Origin: JAFDVL01 sp963794955 | GTDB taxonomy: Bacteria > Acidobacteriota > Blastocatellia > RBC074 | DNA length: 64,000 bases | NCBI GenBank assembly: GCA_963794955.1 | Contig: CAWCGF010000039.1 | Coordinates: 124,001-188,000, forward strand | Direction: 5' to 3' | Shown here: piece after piece, positions 29,212-39,654 of the stretch | How positions within the stretch are numbered: the first letter of the stretch is position 1 | Layout of the letters: each line of letters begins with the position of its first letter | Position numbers and translations under genes: made by a program | The notes under the pieces: generated by a model | Told to the model about the DNA's origin: nothing | Seen by the model: the letters and a program-made list of their open reading frames with translations, nothing else | Databases searched by the model: none

Positions 29212-31577
29212 CTATAAATCAATGCCTGGTTGCTGAGGTTTTTCCGAGTTTTGATAAAGAAACCGTTGGAAGCTGGTGAAGACATTTCGAATCTGCCGAG
29301 CCTCGCCCAAATCATTGACGGCATCGGGAATTGAATTCTGGTATTTGAGCCTGAGTAACGGCGTCAGCTTATCGGGCGCGAGTTCTTCGACACCAACGCT
29401 CACGTAATGGGAAAGCACGAAATCAAGAAAGACCTGCTGTTTCGTCGTGAAGCGTGTGCTGATTTCAACGCGAGCTTTTCCCGCGCGTTCTTCCCGGGTG
29501 AGCGGTGCCAGCGCGTAAGCCACATGCGCCAGCACGTCGAACAGGTCGCTTTTTTCGGCGTCGATCATCTTTTGCATTTCGGCCATCTGCTCTTTGCCGA
29601 AGCCCTTTTCGGCCAAGCCCTCTAACAGTTTGGCGCGGGTTTCCGGCTCGCTCCAGATCTCGCGCAGCTCTGCTTCGTTCTTAAAATATCGGGCAACTTG
29701 CCGTAACAGCATCTCCATGAACTGCTGCGCCGACATCGGCGTGCCGTCAGGATGCCAGAAACTGGTCACCATCATGTGCTGAATGGTGCGCTCTTTGCCG
29801 TCCGCGAGTTTGACCTTGATCTTCGGCGGACGCGGTCGCCGTTCGCCGTCTCCATCGTTTGCTCGGTTGCGGTTCGCCATCACCTGGACACTCGCGCCTG
29901 CGCCTTCGTCTTCGCCTCCAGATCGTATTGTCTTCGGGTTCGCCGTCCCACTCGGGATCGTTGAAATGGTGATGCGCCTTCACGAAATCATAGATGGTGA
30001 AGTAGTCCTTGCCGTCGATAGAGGCGCGTGCCGCGCCCGATGATCTGCTTGAACTCGATCATCGAGTTGATCGGGCGCATCAGTACGATGTTGCGGATGT
30101 TGCGCGCATCGACGCCGGTCGAGAGCTTCTGCGACGTCGTCAGGATCGTCGGGATGCGTTTTCTCGTTGTCCTGAAAGTCGCGCAGGTGCTGTTCGCCTA
30201 GCGCGCCGTCGTTGGCCGTGACCCGGTGGCAGTAGTTCGGGTCTTTGCTGGTTTCATTTGGTTGATGAGTCGCGCACCGCCAGCGCGTGGTCCTGGGTGG
30301 CGCAGAAGACCAGCGTCTTTTCCTTCTGGTTGATCTGCTCCATGAAAATCTGGACGCGCTTCTTTTCGCGTTCGGGGATCTCGATGACGCGGTTGAAATC
30401 GCTTTCGACATAGCGCCTGCCCGGTTTCGATCTCGCCTTCGATGAGCGGTCGTCCGGCGTGTAAACGTATTCGTCCAGCGTGGTCGAAATCTGCTTGACC
30501 TTGAACGGCGTCAGGAAGCCGTCGTTGATGCCGTCCTTCAGCGAATAGACGTAACACCGGCTCGCCGAAATAAGCGTAGGTGTCCACATTGTCTTTGCGC
30601 TTGGGCGTCGCGGTTAGACCGAGCTGCACCGCCGGCGCGAAGTATTCAAGAATGTCGCGCCAGTTGCTTTCATCGTTCGCGCCGCCGCGATGGCATTCGT
30701 CGATGACGATGAAGTCGAAAAAGTCCGGCGGATAGTCGCCGAAGTAGGGCGAAGGCTTTCCTTCAATCGGCGGCCCGCTCATGAAGGTTTGGAAGATCGT
30801 GAAGAACAGGCTGCCGTTTTTCGGCACGCGGCCCTTCTTGCGGATGTCGTCCGGTTCGATGCGCACCAGCGCGTCTTCGGGAAAAGCCGAGAAGGCGTTG
30901 TAGGCTTGGTTGGCCAGAATGTTGCGGTCGGCCAGAAACAGAATGCGCGGACGGCGCGTGGCTTCACGGCTCAGGTTCCAGCGGCTGTGGAACAGCTTCC
31001 ACGCAATCTGAAACGCGATGAAGGTTTTGCCCGTGCCGGTCGCCAGCGTCAGCAGGATGCGTTCGCGGTTGTCGGCGATGGCTTCCAGCACGCGCTCGAC
31101 GGCGATGTCTTGATAGTAGCGTCCCTGGAAAATATCCGCCGCGATCTTCAAATGGAACCGCCGCGAACCGGTCGCGCCAGTTGTTTTGCGTCGGCAAAGG
31201 TCATCTGCCACAACTCTTCCGGCGTAGGGTAATGCGGCAGCTCGCCTTCCTTGCCCTCGTCCATGTCGATGCCGTAAATGCCCTGGCCGTTGGTGGCGTA
31301 GGTGAACCGCACTCGCAGCTTGCCCGCGTAGTCTTTGGCCTGCGCGACGCCTTCGGTCAGGGCGCGATCCCAGGCTTTGGCTTCGATGACGGCGAGCTTG
31401 TGTTGCGGTATTCCAGCACGTAATCGGCGGAAAGCGATTTGCCGCGCCGCCCGTGACCTTCGATGCGACCGAGCGTGATCGGATATTCGCGCCGAATGCG
31501 GCTGCCGGTACGACGCCCCAGCCGGCGGTTTTCAGCGCGGGGTCAATGTGTTCGGCTCTGGTTTCGGCTTCGTTCAT
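29212..31577 (-). pseudogene. hsdR: Type I restriction endonuclease subunit HsdR, many frameshifts
   Basis: The start at 31577 begins MNEAETRAEHIDPALK and the stop is at 29212. Between them, recognisable HsdR parts appear in order but in changing frames. They include the N-terminal nuclease region, a Walker A motif ATGTGKT, a DECH helicase box (VIDECHRGG), a motif III-like LGLTATPKRKD, late helicase segments KTLVFCATQDHA and QIIGRGTRLY, and an EcoEI-type C-terminal domain in the last 223 codons. I count roughly ten single-base shifts, near 31490, 31405, 31190, 31155, 30555, 30445, 30415, 30260, 30155 and 30030. HsdR is the motor and nuclease of type I systems. As written the gene cannot make a working protein; either it has decayed or the local sequence is poor. 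Confidence 0.85.
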
Positions 31578-31704
31578 GGCGTATTCCTGAAACGGGGCTT
31601 GATGAAATTGCGGGGCGGATGTTGTGAGAACGCGCGGATTGTACCATCGAATTTACTCCGAAGGGCAATGAATGATGGTTTTCGCCACAGCGTGGCGTTT
31701 GATT

Positions 31705-31839
31705 GTAGGCAGGTCGTTCACGGCCTGCATGCGTATGCAAAAAAACCGCGTCGCGTCGCGACGGTTGAATCGCAGCCGGCAAATTCGCGTCCCGCTGGAT
31801 CGTGCTGCGTTCGTTACAGGCCGTGAACGACCTGCCTAC
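31705..31839. repeat. Perfect 23-nt inverted repeat pair between hsdS and hsdR
   Basis: Bases 31705-31727 and 31817-31839 are exact reverse complements, 23 of 23, separated by 89 bases that hold further short GC-rich repeats (31748-31765). The pair fills most of the 294-base gap between hsdS and hsdR, which otherwise contains no open frame of interest. The size and exact ends suggest a small non-autonomous repeat element. A related but degenerate sequence appears at about 34570-34595 upstream of hsdM. Confidence 0.8.
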
Positions 31840-31871
31840 ATTCAGCCGTCTCTAGCGAGACGAAGAGGCGG

Positions 31872-33058
31872 TCACAATTGCCCCGTGAACGCCTGATGCA
31901 GCAGCGATTTTTTCAATTCGTCCAGCGCCGCGAGCTTTTGCTGGTAGATGGATTCGAGGCGTTGGGTTTCTTCGAAAGCTCATCAAGCTCTTGACAACCT
32001 TGCTGTTGTTCAGGATTGGTGGCAAACGGAATCCTGAACTCTACGAAGCTGTTCAAGTTCTATCGTAGGTTGCGTCGTACCATCGACAAGTTCACAATGC
32101 TTTGACATTCGAGCTGATCTAGAAGTAATAGAACGAAATGCTGAATTGTGACCTTATCGGATGAAGGACACCATGCGTTGTTCATGCGAAAATTGGTTCA
32201 TTCAATTTACGAGATGCATTGCCATAGCGATGTTCCGATCTGCGAACAGCAATGATCACCGATTGCAGGATCACTGCTTTGAGTTCGAAAGGTCTCTTCA
32301 TCCGCTTACGAGCGGTCGCAACTTCGAATGAACGTGGCCTTGATGTCTGTAACTCTGCCATTGTGATCAGCCGCCTTCTCATAAGCAGTGGTCTTGTGTC
32401 AGCAGTCATTCGATCACAAACATCACCCAACGTCTTCTCCACCCATCCCTCGCCGCGCTGCGTGAAGACGGATTGCAGGTGGCTTTCAAACAGCGCACGG
32501 GCGTTCTGGAGGTTCTGTTCGGCGTTGGCTTTGGCGGTGGCGATGCCGTCAAACGCTTCGTCGAGGATGCCGACGATCCGCTGCTGTTCGGGGAGCGGCG
32601 GAAGCGGAATTCGAGATCTTGCTGAGGTTTCTCAGAGTAGATGTTTGGCTGCCAGCTCCTGTTGCTAATGCGAGATCATCGATCTCGATGAGAGGAATAC
32701 TAGAATCAGCAAGCAAATGTCTGCGAATGAATCTGACTCGTTCGAGCGAATTCCCAGCCATGCTTGTAATTGCTCCTTCGAATAGATTGCCAACGCTGCG
32801 ACTTCGCCAACAGATCGCGACGACACGACAGAATGTCTCCTTGCGAATAATCTTCGCCAACTTCTCAAGGACCGTTCATTGAGATGGTATCATGTCCCAG
32901 AATCATTTCGTCATCGGACGATGCTCGCACCGATGTCAATGGGATTCGCCAAGGGATACGTGCAGCTTGCGTAGATCATTCTTACCTCTATCGAGCCATC
33001 CTGTCGAACGTGCTACGCAAATATCGCCAAGCGTCTTTATTTGCCATCCCTCTTTCAT
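31872..33058 (-). pseudogene. hsdS: Type I restriction specificity subunit HsdS, frameshifted
   Basis: The start ATG at 33058 overlaps the hsdM stop by four bases (ATGA) and opens with MKEGWQIKTLGDIC, a usual HsdS beginning. The central conserved helix region reads IPLPPLPEQQRIVGILDEAF (around 32550-32610), then ARALFESHLQSVF and GEGWVEKTLGDVCD, which begins the second half. The end shows the usual tail, KLAALDELKKSLLHQAF, ending in a TGA at 31872-31874. These parts lie in several frames, so indels break the gene: at least one in the first recognition half (32640-32900), more in the second (31990-32440). HsdS sets the DNA target of the complex; the target cannot be predicted. Confidence 0.78.
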
Positions 33059-34509
33059 AACAACCCCCGAATCACTTCCAACACGTCCGCACTCTCCGCA
33101 TCCAGCGCCGCAATCTCATCCATAATCTCCTGCGGGCTGCGATGCGTGATTGCTTCGCCGCCGTTCGGGTTCTTGACCGAAAGATCAAAGGTCGTCGGGT
33201 CAATGCTGGCGGCGTCCACGCTCCACGATTTGGGCGAATCGGCGAAGCTTCGTTGCAGCGCGACGAACTCCGCCAAATCGTCATCGTTCAGCGGATTGGT
33301 CTTGCCCAGATTGCGGCCCGGATCGAGTTGATAAAACCAGACCTTGCGCGTCGGCGCGCCTTTCTCAAAAAACAGCACGACGGTTTTGACGCCTGCGCCC
33401 TGGAACGTACCGCCGGGGCAATCCAGCACCGTGTGCAGGTTGCAGCTTTCCAGCAACAGCTTGCGCAAACTGACCGAAGCGTTGTCGGTATTCGACAGAA
33501 ACGTGTTTTTGATGACGATGCCGCCGCGTCCGCCCGCGCGCAAAATCTTGATGAAATGTTGCAGGAACAGAAACGCCGTTTCGCCCGTGCGGATGGGGAA
33601 GTTCTGCTGCACTTCCTTGCGCTCTTTGCCGCCGAAGGGCGGATTGGCCAGCACCACGTCGTAGCGGTCTTTGTCCTGAATGTCGGCGATGTTTTCGGTC
33701 AGCGTGTTGGTGTGGATGATGTTGGGCGCTTCGATGCCGTGCAGGATCATGTTCATAATCGCAATCACATACGCCAGCGACTTTTTCTCTTTGCCGTAAA
33801 ACGTCTTGGTTTGCAGCGTATCCAACTCGCTGGTCGTCAGATTCGGCTTGGCTTTCAGGTAATCAAAGGCTTCGCACAAAAAGCCCGCCGAACCGCACGC
33901 GCCGTCATAAATGCGCTCGCCGATGCTCGGAGCCGTCACCTGAATCATGGCGCGAATCAGCGGGCGCGGCGTGTAATACTCGCCACCGTTGCGTCCCGCA
34001 TTGCCCATGTTTTTGATCTTGGCTTCGTACAGATGCGACAGCTCGTGCTTTTCGGTCTGCGAACGGAAGCGCAACTCGTCAATGTGATCAATGATCTCGC
34101 GCAGGTTGTAGCCGCTCTGAATCTTGTTTTTGATCTCGCCGAAAATCTCACCGATCTTGTATTCCAGCGTGTTCGGCCCCGTCGCCTTTTGCTTGAAGTC
34201 GTGCAGGTACGGGAACAATTTCAGATTCACGAAATCGCGCAAATCATCGCCCGTTTTCGCCGCGTTGTGATCTATCCTGCCGATCAAATCTTTCGGCGCA
34301 GCCCACATTTCCCAGCGGTAAGGCGCGTCGAGAATGAAGCTGTACGGCTTGCCTTCCAATTCGGCTTCGGTGGCTTTGTCCTGTTCCAGCGCGTCCAGAT
34401 ATTTCAGGAACAACAGCCACGAAGTCTGTTCGGTGTAATCAAGTTCGGTGGTACACCCGGCTTCTTTGCGGAGCGTGTCGTCAATGTTTCTAAAGGCTTG
34501 CTCAAACAT
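33055..34509 (-). CDS. hsdM: Type I DNA adenine methyltransferase subunit HsdM
   Basis: This 484-residue subunit is uninterrupted. The N-terminal HsdM helical region runs to about residue 150 (FEQAFRNIDDTLRKEAG at the start). The S-adenosylmethionine motif appears as DGACGSAGFLCEAF near residue 203. The catalytic motif IV is NPPFGG near residue 290. NAGRNGGEYYTPRPLIRAM precedes motif I, as in the EcoEI/EcoKI groups. HsdM transfers methyl groups to adenine only as a complex with HsdS. Its 3' end overlaps hsdS by four bases. Because hsdS and hsdR are broken, this intact copy would be an orphan if those breaks are real. Confidence 0.95.
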   Translation of the reverse strand: MFEQAFRNIDDTLRKEAGCTTELDYTEQTSWLLFLKYLDALEQDKATEAELEGKPYSFILDAPYRWEMWAAPKDLIGRIDHNAAKTGDDLRDFVNLKLFPYLHDFKQKATGPNTLEYKIGEIFGEIKNKIQSGYNLREIIDHIDELRFRSQTEKHELSHLYEAKIKNMGNAGRNGGEYYTPRPLIRAMIQVTAPSIGERIYDGACGSAGFLCEAFDYLKAKPNLTTSELDTLQTKTFYGKEKKSLAYVIAIMNMILHGIEAPNIIHTNTLTENIADIQDKDRYDVVLANPPFGGKERKEVQQNFPIRTGETAFLFLQHFIKILRAGGRGGIVIKNTFLSNTDNASVSLRKLLLESCNLHTVLDCPGGTFQGAGVKTVVLFFEKGAPTRKVWFYQLDPGRNLGKTNPLNDDDLAEFVALQRSFADSPKSWSVDAASIDPTTFDLSVKNPNGGEAITHRSPQEIMDEIAALDAESADVLEVIRGLL

Positions 34510-34692
34510 GAATTATTATCAGGCCAGGGAATAGAAAAGAAATTTCGTCTGAAGAAATAGGCGCGACTGTTGTAGGCGAGCTTTTTCAATGCCTGTCAAC
34601 CGAGAACAGCAGGCGACCAGTCTTTCGCATGCCTGAGTCAGTCTGTCAATGGTTGAAAGAATTAGACTTTTTGGTAAACCACTTACTATTTG

Positions 34693-36622
34693 TTAACTGC
34701 GCGGCCCATAAACAGGCAATGGCTTGCCCACTTCCAGTGCGCCTAAATCAGGTGAGTTGCCGCTGAAATCATCATTCAGATTAGGCAGCCTGCATCCGGC
34801 ATCTACGGCCTTGCTGTTGGGCTTCAAGCGGAAATCCATGTCGCCCACTTCATAAACTTTATGCGGCTGACTCGGATCAGGCGGGCGCACGTTTTGGAAG
34901 ATGTCGTAGTCCACCAACACGCCGTGTACTTCCTGTCCCGTCGCGCGTTGGAAGTCGGCGAGTGTGCGAAAGTTTTGATAACTACTGCCTGTCAATTCGT
35001 AATCCCGCATTTTGCCGCTGGCGGGCGCGCCCCAGATGATTTGCGGTTTCTCGCTCGGATTCAGCCGCCAGCCGTTGTAATCGAATGACGTGTACGCCGT
35101 GTACGTCAAACTCCCCAGCACAGGCTTGTCGGGATGGTTCGTACCCATCAGCAGATTGTTGCGATAGTGCGAATTGGAGTAGCCGCGCGCGTTGCTGTTC
35201 TCGGCAATAAACGTGTTGTGATAAATCAGCACGCCGGACGGATTCGCGCCGCCGGTTTTGATCGCGCCGCCCATTGGCACGCTGTAAGCGATGTTGCGAT
35301 AGAAATATGCCGGGCCGCCGAAAACAGGCTGGCCGCTGTATCCGTGCTGCGCTGCGTTGAAGCCACGATTGCGCATCACGCGGATGTTATGTACGCCGCC
35401 ATCGGTTTCGATGAAGTCGTCAATCATCAGGTGAATGTCGTTGTTATAAATATCTATCGCGACGGCTTTATGTTCCTGCTTTTCGGGCGGAATGCCGTAC
35501 GTGCTGATGGTCACGCCGTCGTGAAAATAGGCAATGTAGTTGTGACAGATCACGTGGCCTTGTCCGTACACTTTGATCGCGTAATACGATTTCAATTGCG
35601 TCGGTTTGTACTTGCCCCAGTTCGACCAGCCGATGATGCGGTTGCGGTCGTCGCGGCCTAACACTACGTTGTCGGCGATGTAGAAGTTTTTTGACCCTTC
35701 ATATTCGTTCATCAATGCCGCGCCGACATCTTCAATGCGGCAATTGCGAATGACGAGGCCGCTGCAACCAAGCAGGTCTTTATGTCCGGCATAAAACGCC
35801 TGATCTGTGTTGCGGATCGTGAGGCCTTCAAAATAGTTGTAATCCGCGCCCATCACATCGAACAGGCGAAAGCAGCCGTTGCCGTCAAAGATCGCTTCGC
35901 CATCGCCTGCGCCCTTGATGACGATAGGTTTTTCGGGCGTGCCATCGCGCGTCAAAATATAGCTGCCGTCAAACGGAATTCCGTAGGGCGTGACGTAATC
36001 CAGCCGGTCGGCTTTGTACAATCCCGCGTGTACCAGAATCACATCGCCGGGTTGCACAGGGCGCGTATGCACAACGTCCCAATCGCCGAGGCCGGGGCCG
36101 TAATACGCTTCTTTCAAGCCCTTTGAAGGACGGCTCCTGTTTCGGCCCTTCGTAATCGGGCGGATAAACGTGCAGCGTGCGACCGCCTTTGTATTCCTGC
36201 GGTACGCCGCGCGTTTTCACCGTGACTTGTTGCGTGGCTTTGCCGCTGACGCCATCGGGATCGCTCATCGTGAAGCGGCATTCATAGGTCGTGGCTTCTT
36301 CGACATCCAGGATGCTGCCCGCGAACATGCGCGGCGTCCAGTATTCCAGGAACTCACGCGCGCGCCAGACTTTTTCATCGCCGATGCGCAGGAGTGGCAG
36401 CGCTTCGCGCCACGCGGTTTCGCCCGCCTTGCGATATTGCACGGCGACGGTCGCGTTGCGGTTGTCATCGCCGCTGATCTTCCATTCAAAACCGAGGTTG
36501 TGAATGGTCGCGGGTTCGACGATGAATTCGCCTGTGGTCACGGCGTTGTTGGTTTGCGCCAGCACCGAGGACGCGAGCAATAACAAGCCCACGACCACGC
36601 TTCTGATTGTCCTGAGCATCAT
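34693..36622 (-). CDS. Secreted parallel beta-helix protein, one frameshift
   Basis: The start at 36622 (AGGA upstream) gives a signal peptide ending near SSVLAQ, followed by about 150 residues of fibronectin-like fold with TYECRFTMSDPDGVSG. Near 36118 an extra G in a GGG run moves the frame. The second frame, from MKEAYYGPGLGDWDVV, continues to 34693. Its repeated short strands (for example DYNYFEGLTIRNTDQAF, LVIRNCRIEDVGAALM and NYIAYFHDGVTIS) form a right-handed parallel beta-helix like pectate lyases and other polysaccharide-active enzymes. I see no catalytic signature that names the reaction. As the two frames join on one base, a single insertion explains the break. Role inferred: binding or cutting of polysaccharide outside the cell. 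Confidence 0.8.
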
Positions 36623-36650
36623 TTGATGATCCTTCCTATGGCCTAAAAAT

Positions 36651-36776
36651 ATAATCAAGAAGTTCACGAAGCGCGCGAAGATAACAAGGAGAGAAAAAAG
36701 ATGCTTCTATTACTCCTTCTTGCTGTCGCGCTGACTGTTCCTTCGTAATTTCCGGGAACTTCGTGGTGACTTTTCT
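36651..36776. repeat. Possible degenerate inverted-repeat element
   Basis: Between the beta-helix gene start and the next gene, short inverted segments are present: AGTTCACGAAG at 36661-36671 against CTTCGTGGTGACT at 36760-36772, and AAGGAG at 36686-36691 against CTCCTT at 36713-36718. The left end, ATAATCAAGA, resembles the left parts of the elements at 45436 and 57842. The match is imperfect, so this is only a candidate third member. Confidence 0.3.
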
Positions 36777-36779
36777 TTC

Positions 36780-39374
36780 TCAATCCACGTACAAAAATTC
36801 GTTCAGATTCATCATCGCGTGGCAGAAATCCCGCAGCGCAGCCGCCGCAGGACGTTCCTGTTTGCGTTCCGTGTAGCCTGCCGTTTGTGATTTGAGGAAG
36901 TTTAGTGACCAGTCTTGTTCCTGCTTGCTGGGATTGCGGTGGAGCGCGATTTGGAATGCACGCGCGATTTGCTTCGTCACATCTGCCCCGGCTTCGGTCG
37001 CCACGCGTTCAGCAAAGAACTTCGCTTGTTCGAGGACGAATTCATTATTCATCAACGCCAACGCCTGCGGAGAAACCGTCGAAGTGGCGCGGTTCGGCGA
37101 CGACACCACCGTTACCGGGCAATCGAAGACCTCGACCAGCGGCAGCAGCACGGAGCGTTTGACGAAAATGTAAATGCTCCGGCGAAATGTTTCGTGGTTG
37201 TCCTTGGCATCCAGGGGCCAGCGCGGGCGCGAACCCGTGTTGATGATGTCAGGATCAATGCGCGGATAGATGCCGGGGCCGTACATTTCTTTGTTCAGTT
37301 TGTTGCTGAGCACCAGCATACTGTCGCGCAATACCTCCGCTTCCAGGCGGCGGGGAGTCATTTGCCAGAGCCAGCGATTCTCATTGTCTTTGGCTAGTGC
37401 CTGTTCATTGGGCTGGCTGGACTGGCGATAGGTGTTGGAGAGCAAAATCAACTTGTGCATCGCCTTCCAGCTCCAACGCGGAAGGCTGAACGATGAGCGA
37501 TGAATATCTTTTTCCCCGGTTGGTTTGGCACTCATCGTTCCGCGTTCATCATTCATCCTTCCGTCACGGAACGTGACCGCGAGCCAATCCAGCAACTCAG
37601 GATGACTTGGACGATCACCGGTGAGGCCAAAATCGCTGGTGGTTTTCACGATGCCGTTGCCGAAGTGGTATTTCCAAATGCGGTTGACGGCCACGCGCGC
37701 GGTCAGCGGATTGTCTGGATGTGCAATCCATTCCGCCAATTGTTGGCGGGCAGTGGCAGGGTTCAAGTCTTTCGCATCCGAAATGACCTGCGGCAAACCG
37801 GGAGAAACCTCATCGCCTTTCGTGCGGTGATTGCCGCGCAGGAAGAGATGAGTTTTCGTCGCTTCTTTTTTCTCCGTCACGCCCATCGCTGCCAGATACG
37901 GTTTCGGACGCGTCTTGTTGATGTCGTCAATTTGCTTCAGTAACTGCTTGCGGGTTACTTGTAACTCCGGCGTGATAATTTCTTCGATGTCTTCGTTTTG
38001 GATATTCACTTCTTTGGCTAAGCGTGCCGCCAATTCGGTGCGATATTGTTCTTTGGTTTTGTCGCCAAAGCCATTGGCGTCCTCTGCCAGCTTAAGATGA
38101 AAGGCGATTTTTTCATTCATCAACCGCTCACGCAGCGGCTTTTCCAACGCCGCCAGCTTTTGCTTATAAGGCCGCACCGTTTCATCCACTTCTTTGTTGA
38201 GGGCTTTGTATTTGGCAATTTCTACTTCGCTTGCTAACGGTTTTTCGGCTTTCACGGAGGAATTAAAAATCGCCACCATCCGGTAATAATCTTTGGTCGG
38301 GATCGGATCGTATTTGTGATCGTGGCAACGCGCACAACCCACGGTTAAGCCCATAAATACGGACGAAGTCGTCGCCACCATATCATCCATTTCATCGCTG
38401 CGGGTTTCTTCGTTGTCGGCATTGTCTACCGTGGGGCCATTGCGACAGAACGTCGTGGGGATCAACGCTTCGGCGCTGTTGGGATAGAGTTGATCGTTGG
38501 CAAGTTGTGCGAGGATGAATTGATTGTACGGCATGTCGGAGTTGAAGGCTTTGATGACCCAATCGCGGTAATGCCACGCGTGCGGGCGATCATAATCAAA
38601 CTCATAGCCGCCGCTGTCGGCATAGCGCGCCAGATCAAGCCAGTGCCGCCCCCAACGTTCGCCGTAATGCTGGGAAGCCAGCAGCTTGTCCACAATTTTC
38701 TCGTAAGCGGTATTGGTTGGTTGCTTGACGAAGGCGTCCACTTCTTCCGGCGTGGGCGGCAGCCCGATCAAATCAAAATACACGCGCCGAATCAGCGTAC
38801 GCGGATCAGCCGGAGTCGAGGGTTGCAAGCCATTGCTTTCCAATTTGCTCAGGACAAAGGCATCAATTTCATTGCGTACCCACTTGCGATTTTTGACGGT
38901 CGGAACCGCCGGGCGCACGGGCTTCACAAACGACCACCATTGCCGATCTTTAGCCGTGATGGAATAGCCGTGCGTACGCGTGGGTATCGTCTCGGCAACC
39001 GGCATGCTGGGCGCGAGTCCCTTAATCCATTCGGCGACCAACGCTAACTCCGCATCTGACAGTTTGCCGCCCATCGGCATCGCAGGCTCTTCTTTGTGCG
39101 TGATGAGCTTGTAGAGCAAACTTTCTTCAGGCTTGCCAGGCACGACAGAAACGCCGCGCTTGCCGCCTTTCAAAATGGCTTGTTCCGTGCGCAGATCAAG
39201 CGCCGAGCGCTGGATGGTTGCGCCGTGACACATCGTGCAATTTTGCTCGAAAATCGGCGCAATCTTTTGGGTGAAGAGATCAGCGGGTTGCTGCGCAGCA
39301 AATACAAGCGCCACGCTGAGCGCCAACAGAAGCGTGAGCTTAATAATAGTTTTAAGTGTCCCTAATTGCGGCAT
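36780..39374 (-). CDS. DUF1549/DUF1553 surface cytochrome c protein
   Basis: The ATG at 39374, six bases after GAGGAAT, gives 864 residues; the longer open frame upstream lacks a leader. A signal segment covers about residues 10-27. The planctomycete cytochrome motif CTMCHG begins at C46, with H50 as the axial ligand. DUF1549 follows, with RNEIDAFVLSKLESNGLQ and the RRVYFDLIGLPPTPEEVDAF stretch, then a second heme-type motif in GCARCHDHKYDPIPTKDYY. A charged helical insert precedes DUF1553, which has NPLTARVAVNRIWKYHFG and ends MMNLNEFLYVD. The protein would be exported and heme-bearing; the enzymatic role of this family is unknown. No DUF1501 partner is adjacent, unlike the copies at 40847 and 60367. 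Confidence 0.92.
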   Translation of the reverse strand: MPQLGTLKTIIKLTLLLALSVALVFAAQQPADLFTQKIAPIFEQNCTMCHGATIQRSALDLRTEQAILKGGKRGVSVVPGKPEESLLYKLITHKEEPAMPMGGKLSDAELALVAEWIKGLAPSMPVAETIPTRTHGYSITAKDRQWWSFVKPVRPAVPTVKNRKWVRNEIDAFVLSKLESNGLQPSTPADPRTLIRRVYFDLIGLPPTPEEVDAFVKQPTNTAYEKIVDKLLASQHYGERWGRHWLDLARYADSGGYEFDYDRPHAWHYRDWVIKAFNSDMPYNQFILAQLANDQLYPNSAEALIPTTFCRNGPTVDNADNEETRSDEMDDMVATTSSVFMGLTVGCARCHDHKYDPIPTKDYYRMVAIFNSSVKAEKPLASEVEIAKYKALNKEVDETVRPYKQKLAALEKPLRERLMNEKIAFHLKLAEDANGFGDKTKEQYRTELAARLAKEVNIQNEDIEEIITPELQVTRKQLLKQIDDINKTRPKPYLAAMGVTEKKEATKTHLFLRGNHRTKGDEVSPGLPQVISDAKDLNPATARQQLAEWIAHPDNPLTARVAVNRIWKYHFGNGIVKTTSDFGLTGDRPSHPELLDWLAVTFRDGRMNDERGTMSAKPTGEKDIHRSSFSLPRWSWKAMHKLILLSNTYRQSSQPNEQALAKDNENRWLWQMTPRRLEAEVLRDSMLVLSNKLNKEMYGPGIYPRIDPDIINTGSRPRWPLDAKDNHETFRRSIYIFVKRSVLLPLVEVFDCPVTVVSSPNRATSTVSPQALALMNNEFVLEQAKFFAERVATEAGADVTKQIARAFQIALHRNPSKQEQDWSLNFLKSQTAGYTERKQERPAAAALRDFCHAMMNLNEFLYVD

Positions 39375-39523
39375 AAATTCCTCAAGTGATGAAACAGTAT
39401 CCTGACGGGATGAGTTGGTGGTTTGACCAGCAATCGAAGCTGCAAAACTATTACTGAAACGGCTACTTGTCAATAATTCGCGGGATAGCGCCAGCGCACG
39501 TCTCCCTCAAATGCGCAAGGGTG

Positions 39524-39634
39524 GCAACTTTAGTTGAGGTCAACGCGAGACTTGAACAACAGGTATAAGAGTACCAACTTTAGTTAGGCACACGTGCGGG
39601 CAAGGCGAAACTTCACTTAAAGTTGGTACTCTTA
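39524..39634. repeat. Inverted and direct repeat cluster upstream of a surface cytochrome gene
   Basis: Bases 39566-39581 and 39619-39634 form an exact 16-base inverted repeat. Inside it, CAACTTTAGTT at 39575-39585 is repeated directly at 39525-39535. The cluster lies between the ends of two minus-strand genes (start of the cytochrome gene and end of the propeller gene). No T run follows, so a repeat element is more likely than a terminator. Confidence 0.65.
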
Positions 39635-39654
39635 CACTTAGGGGCAGAGGTGTT

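Noticed and set aside
33142..34560. A 472-codon plus-strand frame opposite hsdM
   Set aside because: It lies entirely antisense to a clear HsdM gene with all expected motifs; its translation is rich in Arg, His and Val with no family character, as expected for a shadow frame.
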